DNA of 64,000 nucleotides from Clostridium cavendishii DSM 21758 (GCF_900141845.1 NZ_FQZB01000008.1:1-64000), one strand, 5' to 3'; shown: positions 25,421 to 35,577, numbered from the stretch's first letter. Notes: a model not told the origin generated them from the sequence alone. Numbers and translations: made by a program.

Positions 25421-26704
25421 TTGTTTAGTGACTTTATTAAACATTATGATAATATTAGAGATATTTTAAGAAATGTATTTTTATATGGCTGCTTTTCTAG
25501 AGAAGCTTTAGAAGGGAAAACTTCTCTGAGTTCTAGAAAAATAAGCTATGAAATCAGAAGAATTCAACAATATCTTGAAAAAGATTTTGTAAAAGTTGAT
25601 AAAGACGGTAGAAATAAACTTTTAAATTTAAGTTATGATCCTATTTCTAATCCTAATAATTTTCTAGTTAATACTTATTATAATAAAAGCTTTACTAAAG
25701 CAGATTTGATTCTATACTTTTACATACTTCTAGCTCTTAACTTTAACGAAAAGCCTTTGTGTTTAAATGAGCTTGAAGATTTTTTAATGATTAACGAAAA
25801 TTTTAGTCTTTTAAATATATCTAGTAAAACTATTGAAAGAAAACTTAAAGAGATGAGTCTAGAATTAGGAATTTTAGATGTATCAAAACCCAAAAGAAGC
25901 AAGTGTTATGAAATTTCTAAAGATATTTTAAAGGATTTAGAAGATTTTGAGGTAGAACATCTTTTGTATATTATAGATTTATATAAAAATATTGCTATGC
26001 CAACAGTTGTAGGGCATTATTTCTCTGAGACATTAAAAAGTTACATAGATTTTGAAAGAAACTTAAAATTAGATTATAAGGATATATTTCAATATAAAGG
26101 TCTTCATTTTCATCCTGTAATTGATGAAGATTTAGTTTGGGATATTATTAAGGCCATAAATAATGGACATACCATAAATTATGATTCTGAAATTAAAAGA
26201 AGAAATTCTAGAAAAATTGAAGAACTTTTTCCTTATAGGATAAGATATGATTTGAAATACGGAAGACTTTATCTTATTTCCTTTACTACTAACGGAAAAT
26301 GTATCAATACAAGATTAGATAGAATCTCAAACTTAAAAAGTAAGAAATCAAATAAATCTTTAAATTTCTTAGACGAATTATACGAAAAAACTATGAATTA
26401 TAGTTGGTCAGCAGTCCCTTTAAATGGAGAAAGAGAGCCAGAGAATATTAACTTTTCAGTAATTATAAAAGATACTAAAGATTTATACATAATAGATAAA
26501 ATAAAATGCGAACTAAAGAACTATGAAGTATATAAAGAAAATGATCTATATATTTTTAGTACTAAAGTAAATGATGGTGTTGAAATGATACCTTGGCTTA
26601 GAGAATATACAGGCTATATAAAAGTAAATTCTCCAACATACTTAAAAAGACGATTAGATAAGGATTTAAAGGAGGTATTAAAAAACTATGGAGTTATTTC
26701 ATGA
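25421..26704 (+). CDS. WYL domain transcriptional regulator 1
   Basis: A 427-residue predicted DNA-binding regulator. The N-terminal about 75 residues contain helix-turn-helix-like sequence (S-S-R-K-I-S-Y-E-I-R-R-I-Q-Q-Y-L). A second winged-helix-like part (residues about 110-165) follows, and the WYL domain spans about 240-320, with R-Y-D-L-K-Y-G-R-L-Y-L-I-S-F and N-T-R-L-D-R-I-S-N-L. A WCX-like tail follows. The start is TTG at 25421, 5 bases after GATGAGGTGA; no good ATG exists nearby. WYL domains sense ligands such as nucleic acid or nucleotides and often control stress and RNA-repair genes. Position near rtcB suggests it regulates the island (inference). Confidence 0.82.
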   Translation: MFSDFIKHYDNIRDILRNVFLYGCFSREALEGKTSLSSRKISYEIRRIQQYLEKDFVKVDKDGRNKLLNLSYDPISNPNNFLVNTYYNKSFTKADLILYFYILLALNFNEKPLCLNELEDFLMINENFSLLNISSKTIERKLKEMSLELGILDVSKPKRSKCYEISKDILKDLEDFEVEHLLYIIDLYKNIAMPTVVGHYFSETLKSYIDFERNLKLDYKDIFQYKGLHFHPVIDEDLVWDIIKAINNGHTINYDSEIKRRNSRKIEELFPYRIRYDLKYGRLYLISFTTNGKCINTRLDRISNLKSKKSNKSLNFLDELYEKTMNYSWSAVPLNGEREPENINFSVIIKDTKDLYIIDKIKCELKNYEVYKENDLYIFSTKVNDGVEMIPWLREYTGYIKVNSPTYLKRRLDKDLKEVLKNYGVIS

Positions 26705-27692
26705 AAATAAAAACAGATATTTTTCCTTAGTTTCAAAAATACTTAACTTAGCAAGTAATGGCTTAAATGAAAGTGATCTTAAAATTTTAATTGCAGATGG
26801 TGAATATGAGGAAAAGCTTATAGGAAAGGATTTTGAATCCTTTGAAGGGTTATTATTAAATAAATATACTAAAGAAAATAATTTGAACTTACTTAAGCTT
26901 GAAAATAAAAAATATTATCCTGTAATAGGTAAAAATGGATTTAATCCAGTACCTATTAGATTTACTAATATAGAAAAACAATGGTTGAAAGAACTTTTAA
27001 AGGATTCAAATTTTAGAAATCTTTTAGGTGATAAAATTTGTGTGATTTTAGATACAGAACTAGAAGAATTAAAAGATATGAATATGACTTCCATAATTGA
27101 AAAAACTAATGTAGTAAAGAGAAATAATAATCATTTAAATGAAGGTTACTATAATAATTTTCTTAAAATTCTTAATGCAATAAAAGAAGATAAAGAAATA
27201 GTTTATGATAATAAAGATAAATTTGGTAATGAATATAAAGGTTTAAGAGGCCTTCCCCTAAAGATAGAGCATTGTATGAAAGATGAAATAATAAGAATAT
27301 CCTTATATTTTATTGAAGAAAATAGACCTGTAATGATAAACCTACATACTTTATCTAATATAAAAATCAAAGAAGATAAAGAATGTAATTTAACAAAATT
27401 AGAAATATTCAAAAGCTTAAAGGATAAGAAATATTGCACTGAGCCTATAGTATTTGAATTAAAAGATGAAAAGGAAGCTATGGAAAGATGTTTTATGAGC
27501 TTTTCCTCCTTTGAAAGAACAGCTAGGGTAATAGGTGAAAATCTTTATGAAATAAAGATTTATTACTATACTTTTGATGAAGATGAAGTTATAAGAAGAA
27601 TATTAAGCCTTGGACATTTTGTTAAAGTTATAGAACCTGCAAGAATTAGGAAAAAAATAATAGATAGATTGGTACTAGCTTTAGAGCTATAA
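26688..27692 (+). CDS. WYL domain transcriptional regulator 2
   Basis: A 334-residue protein of the same general type. Its start overlaps the end of the first WYL gene by 17 bases in another frame and uses GGAGG 12 bases upstream, so the two are co-translated and probably form a hetero-oligomer. The WYL-like part is around residues 165-245 (E-D-K-E-I-V-Y-D-N-K, R-G-L-P-L-K-I-E, I-R-I-S-L-Y-F-I-E-E-N-R-P), and the C-terminal 70 residues resemble the WCX extension (I-R-R-I-L-S-L-G-H-F-V-K-V-I-E-P). The N-terminal helix-turn-helix is less obvious than in its partner. Confidence 0.75.
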   Translation: MELFHENKNRYFSLVSKILNLASNGLNESDLKILIADGEYEEKLIGKDFESFEGLLLNKYTKENNLNLLKLENKKYYPVIGKNGFNPVPIRFTNIEKQWLKELLKDSNFRNLLGDKICVILDTELEELKDMNMTSIIEKTNVVKRNNNHLNEGYYNNFLKILNAIKEDKEIVYDNKDKFGNEYKGLRGLPLKIEHCMKDEIIRISLYFIEENRPVMINLHTLSNIKIKEDKECNLTKLEIFKSLKDKKYCTEPIVFELKDEKEAMERCFMSFSSFERTARVIGENLYEIKIYYYTFDEDEVIRRILSLGHFVKVIEPARIRKKIIDRLVLALEL

Positions 27693-27867
27693 AAATGATA
27701 TTTAAACTCCTATTTATGACATCTTGATGACTAAAATTATGTTTTTAAAAAATTTCAATTCTCTTAAGTTAATTTTCCCCTTATACTTTATAAAAAGGAT
27801 GCAATTTATATTTAATTTTAGTAATAGTCATAATATTAAAAAATTACAATAAAGGAGCTTACTTAAA

Positions 27868-28050
27868 ATGAATATTTCTACTAAAGAACGTATAGTAAAG
27901 TATATTATTATATTTTTTGTATTTTTTACAATGGGTGCTCTTTTTAAATCTTTACATTTTACAATTATAAAAATATTACTTATGGGCCTAGGTAGTCTAC
28001 TTGTAGATATAATAATTGATAAAATAAAGATTTATAGAAAAAACAAATGA
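27868..28050 (+). CDS. small membrane protein, 60 aa
   Basis: Two hydrophobic helices (about residues 11-28 and 32-49) with a short lysine-rich tail. AAAGGAG lies upstream of the ATG. It is only 22 bases before the DUF2207 gene and may be co-transcribed with it. No family recognised. Confidence 0.65.
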   Translation: MNISTKERIVKYIIIFFVFFTMGALFKSLHFTIIKILLMGLGSLLVDIIIDKIKIYRKNK

Positions 28051-28072
28051 TTTAATGAATAAGAGGTGTATT

Positions 28073-29638
28073 ATGAAAAAATTTTTATCTTTAATTTTAG
28101 TAACACTATGTATAATACTTCTAAATACTTTTACTGTACTTGCAAGCGAAAAAAAATACTCTATAGATGAGCTAAAAATTAATGCTATCTTAGATAAAGA
28201 TGGTAATCTTTCTGTAACTGAAGATTACTATTACAACTTTCAGGGAAGCTTTAATGGCATAACTAGAGATATTGATTACAATGGAGCAAAAGATGTAGAA
28301 GGTATTGAGGTTATAAAAAATGACACCATAAGCTTCAAAATTAATGATAACAAAGACGAAAATACCTTTGAGTTAAAAAATCCAAATAACTCTAAAAACC
28401 TAAAAATTTATTCTAGAAATAAAGATTGTAAAACTAAGTTTACCATAAAGTATAAAATAATAGATGCTGCTTATAAAGCTAACAATCAAGGTAATCTTAA
28501 ATGGATATTTTATAAAAATACTAATGATGTAAACATAACTAATTTAAGTCTTAATTTGGTATTCAAAGATGAGCTAAATGGAGAAGTTAAATATTTGGGG
28601 GTAGGTCCTGAAAATGGTAGTGCAGAATCTCTAAATAATAATACCTTTTTATTTAAAGTAAAAAACCTAAATAAAAATGAATTATTTGGATCAAAACTTT
28701 CCTTTGATTCTAATTATTTAACTGGTGTTTCTGAAATTGAAGATAGAAATGTCCAAGATAATTTATATAAAAATAGTTATAAAGAACTTTTTTATGCAAT
28801 TCCACTTGTAGTAATATTAATTGGTTTAATAGGTGGCTTTATATTTAATGATAAGAAAAAATATAATAAAGAACTTAAAGAGTATAGAGCTAAATATGCT
28901 ATCTTCAATAAGCCTTACTTAGAAGAAAAGCCTGGAGATTTAAATGCTACCCTTGCTTATTATATATTAAATGAAGATATAGATAATAAATGCTTAATGG
29001 TAACACTTCTAGACTTAGTAAATAAAGGGGCATTAACCTATACGGTTGGAGAAAATGAAGATGATAAAAAGAACTTTAAATTCACTATAAATTCTAATAA
29101 CTTTACTAATCTTTTGAAGTACGAAAGGTTTATAATAAAATGGTTTAGTGAGTATGGTAAGAATGGTAGTTTTTCTATATATGATATAGAAAAAAATACA
29201 AAAGACTATAGTGATGCTAAAAACTTTAAAAATAAATTCAATGAATGGACTAGCTTAGTAATTGATGAAGGTGAGAATCTTATTAATTATGTAATTATAG
29301 TTAGACGTAGAATATTAGATAATAAAAGCTATGATCAAAAACTACGCTTGAAAGCTTTTAAAAAATATATAATAAAGAAAACTAGCACTGAAGTAGATTT
29401 AAACTTTTGTAAAGAATATATAAACTATATAGTAGCCTTTGATTTAGAAGAAAGTTTTATAAATATAAATCTTCCTGAAGATTATAGCTTTTTAAATGGT
29501 ATAGCTCTAATGACTATATATCATCAAGATGTATATAATGATATCGATAGAAGAGTATCACCTAATACTTCAAGCACAAGCACCTTTACCTCCTCAGGCG
29601 GAGATTGTGGTGGCGGTGGAGGCTCTGGAGCCTTCTAA
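28073..29638 (+). CDS. DUF2207 family membrane protein
   Basis: A 521-residue protein with a signal peptide (residues 1-24), an extracellular beta-rich DUF2207 domain (about 25-220, starting I-D-E-L-K-I-N-A-I-L-D-K-D-G-N-L and including F-N-G-I-T-R-D-I), a membrane helix near 243-262, a cytoplasmic helical part and a Gly/Ser-rich end G-G-G-G-G-S-G-A-F typical of the family. The ATG at 28073 follows AAGAGGTG; an upstream in-frame ATG is ignored. The usual neighbour LemA is absent. Function is unknown; the family is thought to be envelope-associated. Confidence 0.88.
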   Translation: MKKFLSLILVTLCIILLNTFTVLASEKKYSIDELKINAILDKDGNLSVTEDYYYNFQGSFNGITRDIDYNGAKDVEGIEVIKNDTISFKINDNKDENTFELKNPNNSKNLKIYSRNKDCKTKFTIKYKIIDAAYKANNQGNLKWIFYKNTNDVNITNLSLNLVFKDELNGEVKYLGVGPENGSAESLNNNTFLFKVKNLNKNELFGSKLSFDSNYLTGVSEIEDRNVQDNLYKNSYKELFYAIPLVVILIGLIGGFIFNDKKKYNKELKEYRAKYAIFNKPYLEEKPGDLNATLAYYILNEDIDNKCLMVTLLDLVNKGALTYTVGENEDDKKNFKFTINSNNFTNLLKYERFIIKWFSEYGKNGSFSIYDIEKNTKDYSDAKNFKNKFNEWTSLVIDEGENLINYVIIVRRRILDNKSYDQKLRLKAFKKYIIKKTSTEVDLNFCKEYINYIVAFDLEESFININLPEDYSFLNGIALMTIYHQDVYNDIDRRVSPNTSSTSTFTSSGGDCGGGGGSGAF

Positions 29639-29643
29639 TAATT

Positions 29644-29688
29644 AAGTATCTGTATTAACTTTAAAAATTAATACGGATACTTTTTTCT
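29644..29688 (+). terminator. terminator after DUF2207 gene
   Basis: AAGTATCTGTATTAA pairs (one G-T pair) with TTAATACGGATACTT, followed by TTTTTCTTT. Confidence 0.88.
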
Positions 29689-29935
29689 TTATGTTTACAT
29701 AATTTCTGTAAAATATTTTCTTTATAATAAAGTAAAATGTTAATAGGTACATTAGAAATATCTATAAAATAAGGGTAATAATACCACAATATATCATTAT
29801 CAAAGTATATATAAATCTTAAGTTACTACTTAACTAAATATTAAACAAATTTTTATTCAATATGCTTATTGACATTTAATGTAAATAATTATATACTTTT
29901 TCATGTAAATAAATGAAAATTAAAAGGGGAATTAA

Positions 29936-30916
29936 ATGAGCAAAAAATTAAAAACATTACTTGCTACGTCTCTAATTACATCTACGTTATTTTGTGGAGC
30001 TTTTGTAATGACTCCACCACTATCTGTAAAAGCAGCTCCACCATCAACTTCTTCAGGCGTAAATGCTTTTACTGATTTAACCTATTTAAGTGATATAAAC
30101 TGGGACTCTGCAAACACAACTTTCCCTTCACTTCCAACACAAAAAGATAAAAGCGTATATTCACTTCCAATTACACTTAATGGAAAAACCTATGCAAAAG
30201 GAATTGGTACACATGCTTCAAGTGAAACTATTTATACCCTTGGAAAAAACTTCACAAACTTTGAAACTGATATAGGAGTTGATAGTGAAGTTGGTAATAA
30301 CGGCAGTGTAATTTTCCAAGTTTTTGGAGATGGTATTAAACTTTATGACAGTGGAGTTATGACTGGGGCTACAACAGCTAAAACAGTAAGATTAAATGTA
30401 ACTGGAATTAAACAACTTAAATTAGTTGTAACTGATGGTGGAGACGGTATAAATAACGATCATGCTGATTGGGCTAATGCTAGATTATACAATACCTCTA
30501 CCTATCTAAGTGATACTGATTGGGACTCCGCGAGCACAACTTTTCCTGCACTTCCAACACAAAAGGATAAAAGTGTATACTCACAACCAATTACACTTAA
30601 TGGGAAGACTTACACAAAAGGAATTGGTACACATACTGTAAGTGAAACTATTTATGACCTTTCTGCACAATTCTCGATTTTCAGATCTACTATAGGAGTT
30701 GATAGCGAGGTTGGAAATAACGGTAGTGTAGTATTCCAAGTATTTGGAGATAACGTTAAACTTTATGACAGCGGAGTTATGACTGGCGCTACAACAGCTA
30801 AACCAATAAGCGTAGATGTAACTGGCGTTAAAAAGTTAAAGCTTGTAGTTACTGATGCTGGAGATGGTTTAAATAATGATCATGCTGATTGGGCTAATGC
30901 TAGGGTTATAAATTAA
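29936..30916 (+). CDS. secreted protein with two NPCBM carbohydrate-binding modules
   Basis: A 326-residue secreted protein: signal peptide ending V-K-A-A near residue 34, then two closely similar NPCBM modules (about 48-182 and 188-326). Each has L-S-D-x-x-W-D-S-A at the front, G-K-T-Y-x-K-G-I-G-T-H, I-G-V-D-S-E-V-G-N-N-G-S-V-x-F-Q-V-F-G-D, and G-D-G-x-N-N-D-H-A-D-W-A-N-A-R. NPCBM modules bind galactosides and glycans, usually on hydrolases; here no catalytic domain is attached, so it may act as an adhesin. The ATG has AAAAGGGGA upstream. High similarity of the two halves points to internal duplication. Confidence 0.9.
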   Translation: MSKKLKTLLATSLITSTLFCGAFVMTPPLSVKAAPPSTSSGVNAFTDLTYLSDINWDSANTTFPSLPTQKDKSVYSLPITLNGKTYAKGIGTHASSETIYTLGKNFTNFETDIGVDSEVGNNGSVIFQVFGDGIKLYDSGVMTGATTAKTVRLNVTGIKQLKLVVTDGGDGINNDHADWANARLYNTSTYLSDTDWDSASTTFPALPTQKDKSVYSQPITLNGKTYTKGIGTHTVSETIYDLSAQFSIFRSTIGVDSEVGNNGSVVFQVFGDNVKLYDSGVMTGATTAKPISVDVTGVKKLKLVVTDAGDGLNNDHADWANARVIN

Positions 30917-31038
30917 AAACATTCTTATATATGCCTATACAATTATCCTAAGTATACTTTTAGGTATAATATAAAAAAATTATTGTTAATACTATTTTAT
31001 TAACATTTATAACTTTTTTTCATATAGATATTCTGTTC

Positions 31039-31112
31039 AAAAAGGAGGATTCCATTTTATTTTAGTGAGTCCTCTTTTTTTATTCTCTAGTATCAAATTT
31101 ATTTTGATACTA
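31039..31112. terminator. two hairpins between convergent genes
   Basis: First, AAAAAGGAGGA-TTC against GAGTCCTCTTTTTTT (31039-31083), a terminator for the NPCBM gene. Second, TAGTATCAAA/TTTGATACTA at 31089-31112, which could end the adc operon on the minus strand. Confidence 0.7.
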
Positions 31113-31160
31113 CCACTTTTTTATACTTGGTCATATCTAAATATCATGAAATTATCTTTT

Positions 31161-31907
31161 TTAATTATTTGTAAGATAGTCATACACAACATGGGCTGGT
31201 GAAAGAGTTAAATCTGTAAGAATATGTGATGAAGCTACAACTTCTAAGACTGGTAAATCCGCTAAAGGAGCTAACGCATGGCTAAATAATTGCAAGCGTG
31301 CACAACCGGTCCATGCTCCATGTATAGTAATATCCTTGTTCTGTGTACATATAATCTCACAAATTCTTGGCTTTCCATCATACCCCTGTACAATTTTCAG
31401 CATGAAACTAGGACGAGAAATCTGATTATATGCTTCTTTAATGTCTAAAGGTTCATGTTTATATCCCATTGTAGCAGTAGCAACTCTTAATGAACCATAG
31501 TTTAATGTACCAACCAAGGTATCTGAATCAACAAATAGCTTTGGAGTACCAAGTTTCTTAGGATAAGCGCTAAGCTCTCTTCCAACAGCAATGGCTGGAT
31601 GATTGTCTAAGTACATCATGTGGAGATAATCACCTTTAATTCCATTATACTTTATTGGAATAACCTGTCCGCATTCAGTGTAAGATCCCAATCCAGTTAC
31701 ATCAGGCATAGCCATCACTTCAAACCTAACAAAAGGTTCATCTTCATCTAATTCTAATGGTTCTGGTATCATTTTTCTAACAGCTTCTAAATCAGTACGA
31801 TACATTATATTTAAATACTCTCTATTATGAAACTTATACGGTCCTTTTGGGAATGCTGGAGCAGTAAGTGGTGTTGTAATTTGTTTAGATATTTCACTTT
31901 TTAACAT
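31161..31907 (-). CDS. adc: acetoacetate decarboxylase
   Basis: A 248-residue cytoplasmic enzyme turning acetoacetate into acetone and CO2. The Schiff-base lysine lies in R-E-L-S-A-Y-P-K-K-L-G (K117/K118, matching Lys115/116 of C. acetobutylicum). The length is close to the family norm (244-246). It is the third gene after ctfA and ctfB on the same strand, 71 bases after ctfB, so all three form an acetone operon as in C. beijerinckii-type strains. In C. acetobutylicum adc is transcribed separately, so the arrangement is informative. Confidence 0.96.
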   Translation of the reverse strand: MLKSEISKQITTPLTAPAFPKGPYKFHNREYLNIMYRTDLEAVRKMIPEPLELDEDEPFVRFEVMAMPDVTGLGSYTECGQVIPIKYNGIKGDYLHMMYLDNHPAIAVGRELSAYPKKLGTPKLFVDSDTLVGTLNYGSLRVATATMGYKHEPLDIKEAYNQISRPSFMLKIVQGYDGKPRICEIICTQNKDITIHGAWTGCARLQLFSHALAPLADLPVLEVVASSHILTDLTLSPAHVVYDYLTNN

Positions 31908-31978
31908 AAATATTCACTCTCTTTTCTTATTTTTTATCATAAATAAATTTTTATATTAATGAATTTTTAAATATATAT

Positions 31979-32644
31979 CTATACATCCATAATCTTTATA
32001 TCATCTGAAATAATTAAATCTGCTTCTGTTACAGATTTAATTTCCTCAATTGTTGTATCTTTGTGTATTTCTTTTAAAAGTAGACCTTTAGTTGTTACTT
32101 CTATTACACAAAGTTCTGTAACTATTAAATTTACTTGAGATTTTGCAGTAAGTGGTAGTCTACACTTTTTAAGAATTTTAGGTTTTCCTTTTCCAGTATG
32201 TTGCATGGCTATAATTACTAACTTTGCACCTATTGCTAAATCCATAGCACCGCCCATTCCAGGTACCATTTTCCCTGGAACAATCCAATTAGCTAAATTT
32301 CCTTCTTCATCTACTTCTAAAGCTCCAAGCACAGTAACATCAACATGCCCACCTCTAATAAGTGCAAAAGACATAGAACTATCAAAAAAAGACCCCTCTG
32401 GAAGGACTGTTACGCACTGTCCCCCAGCATTAACTAAATCTGTATCTTCCTCATCTAGTCTTGCCTTTGGTCCCATGCCAACCATGCCATTTTCTGATTG
32501 AAAAGTGATTTTCATTTCCTCAGGCACATAGCTTGCCACCAAAGTCGGAAGTCCTATACCAAGATTTACAAGTTGGCCATCTTTCAATTCTTTTGCAACT
32601 CTTTTTGCAATAATTTCTTTTGCTAACTTACTATCTGTAATCAT
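31979..32644 (-). CDS. ctfB: acetate/butyrate:acetoacetate CoA-transferase subunit B
   Basis: A 221-residue beta subunit. The catalytic Glu region reads [11 protein letters not shown], followed by [18 protein letters not shown]. With subunit A it moves CoA from acetoacetyl-CoA to acetate or butyrate, giving acetoacetate for the decarboxylase and reassimilating acids. Its start and the stop codon of ctfA share a base, so translation is coupled. Confidence 0.95.
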   Translation of the reverse strand: MITDSKLAKEIIAKRVAKELKDGQLVNLGIGLPTLVASYVPEEMKITFQSENGMVGMGPKARLDEEDTDLVNAGGQCVTVLPEGSFFDSSMSFALIRGGHVDVTVLGALEVDEEGNLANWIVPGKMVPGMGGAMDLAIGAKLVIIAMQHTGKGKPKILKKCRLPLTAKSQVNLIVTELCVIEVTTKGLLLKEIHKDTTIEEIKSVTEADLIISDDIKIMDV

Positions 32645-33297
32645 TAGATTGCCTCCTTTACAATATAATCTACAAGTACACCAGGAGTCATTATATCTTC
32701 TTTTCTTAATTCTTCACATTTTACTAAATTCTCAGCTTCTATTATTACTGTTTTTGCAGCCATTGCAACATAAGGATTAAAATTTTTTGTAGTTTCTTTA
32801 TAGCAGGTATTACCAAATTCATCTACTATACTACCTTTTATGATTGAAACATCTGCCTCTAAAGGAAGTTCTAACAAGTAATCTTTATTACTAACAGTAA
32901 TTCTTTTTTTCCCATTTTCTACAGTAGTACCCAACCCGGTTTGTGTTAGTACACCACCTAGACCAGATCCAGCTGCACGAATTCTTTCAATTAATGTTCC
33001 TTGTGGCGAAAGCTCTACTTTCATTTCGCCAGTACTCATTTTTCTTCCAGTCTCGGGATTAGCTCCAATATATGAAGCAATTAACTTCTTCACTTGCCCA
33101 TTTGTAACCAATTTTCCTATACCTTTATCAGGAAAACCTGTATCATTTGCAATTACAGTTAAATCCCTTATATTTAAATCAACCAACATATCAATTATAG
33201 TATCAGGTGATCCACAATCTAAAAAACCACCAATCATAATTGTCATTCCATCTTTAAAAATAGATTTCAATTCTTCCAGTTTAACCATTTTATTCAT
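32644..33297 (-). CDS. ctfA: acetate/butyrate:acetoacetate CoA-transferase subunit A
   Basis: A 217-residue alpha subunit with [12 protein letters not shown] near the start, [17 protein letters not shown] and [15 protein letters not shown], all typical for CtfA of solventogenic clostridia. GGAG precedes the ATG. It is the first gene of ctfA-ctfB-adc. No aldehyde/alcohol dehydrogenase gene (ald or adhE) precedes it, unlike in the known sol operons. Confidence 0.95.
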   Translation of the reverse strand: MNKMVKLEELKSIFKDGMTIMIGGFLDCGSPDTIIDMLVDLNIRDLTVIANDTGFPDKGIGKLVTNGQVKKLIASYIGANPETGRKMSTGEMKVELSPQGTLIERIRAAGSGLGGVLTQTGLGTTVENGKKRITVSNKDYLLELPLEADVSIIKGSIVDEFGNTCYKETTKNFNPYVAMAAKTVIIEAENLVKCEELRKEDIMTPGVLVDYIVKEAI

Positions 33298-33409
33298 ATT
33301 AATATCTCCTTTCTAAATAATATAAAATTTTTTGATAGGAATGTAGTTAGTCACTAAATCAATGCGATTATAATTTTTTTGACATTCGTTATTACATTAA
33401 ATCTTCTGT

Positions 33410-33439
33410 TTATGATACCATTAATAAATCTTTTCTCAT
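33410..33439 (-). other. 9-codon mini-ORF in ctfA leader
   Basis: ATG at 33439-33437 with AAGGAGG (33447-33453) at ideal spacing encodes MRKDLLMVS and stops, 113 bases before ctfA. It may be a leader peptide or the 5' stub of a lost gene. Confidence 0.4.
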
Positions 33440-33780
33440 ACTTTTCCTCCTTAATTACAAAATTTAATCAACATTAAGAAACGTAATTTATTTTACGCTA
33501 ACTATTCTCTAGTAAATAAGATTCTTTGATGTTGTACAAATAGAATATTACCACTAATTTAAGGCAAAAAAACATATACCCACGAGAAAATTAACTACAA
33601 GTATTTACAACGTTACCAAATTAAGTAAATAAAATCTATTTTTATTCTATAATCCCTAAAAAGATTTATAGGTTTAATTCTCTAAAAATTAAAAGAATTG
33701 AAAAATATATCTTTACATAATTAAAGGGTTTTCAGTTATATTAGCAATCTATCCATTACAAGAAGAATAGAATTTCAATA

Positions 33781-33817
33781 AAAAAGATTCTGAATTAATT
33801 TCAGAAACCTTTTTTAT
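33781..33817. terminator. imperfect hairpin, possible terminator
   Basis: TTCTGA pairs with TCAGAA within A-rich and T-rich flanks (AAAAAGATTCTGA / TCAGAAACCTTTTTT). No gene upstream explains it. Confidence 0.45.
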
Positions 33818-34126
33818 TAAAATATATAATAATTAGACAACTTAAACTAATGATAACTAATTTAAATTTAAAAACTTATATTTATTTTTAATTAAATTGG
33901 TAATTTAATGCTACAGTTTTAAAAAGATTATGTTAAACAATGTTAAATTTTTTATGAATTCATTTACAGTAACATTTACTTTGTATTAAATTGTATTTAA
34001 TGTTATATATTTAAATAAAAGTATTTTAATAGTTGATAAAATCAATTTTCTATTGTGCCATATATGATATAAAAAGTTTTAAAAATAACTTTTTAATATA
34101 TTATTAATTTATATGGAGGGGTATTT

Positions 34127-35335
34127 ATGAAAAAAACAAGTTTAACTATTTTATTATCAACAGTTATATTAAGTGGAGCATTAAGCAGTGCTAATGTTCA
34201 AGCTTCAACTATGGACAAGCTAAATGTAGATAGCACTGGCTATACTAACACCAGTAGTTTAACTTTATCTAGCAATACAAAGGACCTTTCATTAACTAAA
34301 GAAGCATCTAAAGATATTCAATCTAATATAGTTATTCAAAACGTAGGAGAATCAAAATTTGTAGATGAGATATTAACAAAGAATAAACCTCAAAAACTAA
34401 CTTTAGAATCTTCCAATAAAAATGTAATATTACCTATTGAAGAGCAAGGAAGATTTTTAGCTGTAGGTATTGGTGAAAGCACTATTACATTAAAAAGCGA
34501 TGGTTTTGAAAAAACAATAAAAGTCAAAGTTAATAATAATAACACTATAACTAGACAACCTAGAAGTCTTCAACCAAGTGATATTTTAAGAAAAGCAGAA
34601 GCTATGATAAATGTAAGATGGACACCAAGACAAGATTTAGTTGGTTGGAGGGGAAATTACGTTTTTAAAGCAAATCAACAGCAAACAGGTATCCCTTATA
34701 GTCAATGGACTCAAACAGATGAAAATTCATTTATTGCCGCCCTAGGATATAGTGATTTTTACAGCACTGTCTCAAGTAATGGTAGATCTATGCCAAGATA
34801 CGGAAGTGATTGTTCTGGTTTTGTTAGCTTTGCATATGGATTAAGCAGACATAATACCTGGCAATTAGAAGAAGAAATAGGAAGTACTCTTTCAAGGGTA
34901 AATATAAGCGATTTAACTGCTGGTGATGGGGTAGTAACAAATACCAGTGGCGCAGAGCATACTTTTTTAATCGCATCTAGGAATGGTAGCAACTTCACTT
35001 GCTATGAACAAACTCCTTATAAAGCTATGGTAACTTCATGGTCTTCTTCCCAATTAAGTAGTAAAGGTTATATAGGGTTTAGAAAAGCAGGCGGCTCTAC
35101 TCCAACTACTGTACCTTATCCAGGATATCTATTAAGCACAGCTCTTGTTAATAAATATGATTCAAACGTAAAAATACTACAAGAAAAATTAAATTCCTTA
35201 GGCTATAATGCAGGTACTGCTGATGGATATTTTGGAAATAACACAAAAGCAGCTGTAATCAGATTTCAAAAGGCTCATAGTTTAGATCAAGATGGAATTG
35301 TAGGTCCTCAAACTTGGAATGCTTTATTTAAATAA
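34127..35335 (+). CDS. secreted NlpC/P60-like peptidase with Ig-like and PG-binding domains
   Basis: A 402-residue secreted cell-wall enzyme. Signal peptide ends V-Q-A-S (about 27). A Big_2-like Ig domain spans about 75-140 (L-T-L-E-S-S-N-K-N-V, G-E-S-T-I-T-L-K). The catalytic part (about 150-325) has the Cys in Y-G-S-D-C-S-G-F-V-S-F-A-Y and a His in G-A-E-H-T-F-L-I-A, as in NlpC/P60 and related amidase folds. The tail (about 340-402) is a PG_binding_1 domain: N-V-K-I-L-Q-E-K-L-N-S-L-G-Y and D-G-I-V-G-P-Q-T-W-N-A-L. A GGAGGGG binding site precedes the ATG. Probably cleaves peptidoglycan stem peptides. Confidence 0.87.
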   Translation: MKKTSLTILLSTVILSGALSSANVQASTMDKLNVDSTGYTNTSSLTLSSNTKDLSLTKEASKDIQSNIVIQNVGESKFVDEILTKNKPQKLTLESSNKNVILPIEEQGRFLAVGIGESTITLKSDGFEKTIKVKVNNNNTITRQPRSLQPSDILRKAEAMINVRWTPRQDLVGWRGNYVFKANQQQTGIPYSQWTQTDENSFIAALGYSDFYSTVSSNGRSMPRYGSDCSGFVSFAYGLSRHNTWQLEEEIGSTLSRVNISDLTAGDGVVTNTSGAEHTFLIASRNGSNFTCYEQTPYKAMVTSWSSSQLSSKGYIGFRKAGGSTPTTVPYPGYLLSTALVNKYDSNVKILQEKLNSLGYNAGTADGYFGNNTKAAVIRFQKAHSLDQDGIVGPQTWNALFK

Positions 35336-35428
35336 CTATAGCAATCACATTCAAGAAATCTATTAATTTTAATAAAACAATAAAAAATTTTATCCTAATA
35401 TTCAAATTAATTTTTGAATGCTTATTTA

Positions 35429-35468
35429 GAAAAGGATGTATCAAATTTTAATACATCCTTTTTTATTT
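35429..35468 (+). terminator. terminator after the NlpC/P60-like gene
   Basis: AAAAGGATGTAT pairs with ATACATCCTTTT, followed by TTATTT. Confidence 0.88.
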
Positions 35469-35577
35469 ATCTATATTAAAGTAAGCTTTTGATATTCACA
35501 CCTTAAAATCTATATTTCAATTTAATTTACTTATTAATATAAAGATATACTAGGTTTTACATTGATTTTACTTTATA

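Larger units (their letters stand above)
33298..34126. other. 829-base divergent intergenic region
   Basis: Holds the ctfA leader with a 9-codon mini-frame (33410-33439), a hairpin at about 33781-33817, and the promoter of the NlpC/P60-like gene. Otherwise very AT-rich with no gene seen. Its size suggests complex regulation or a lost gene. Confidence 0.5.
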
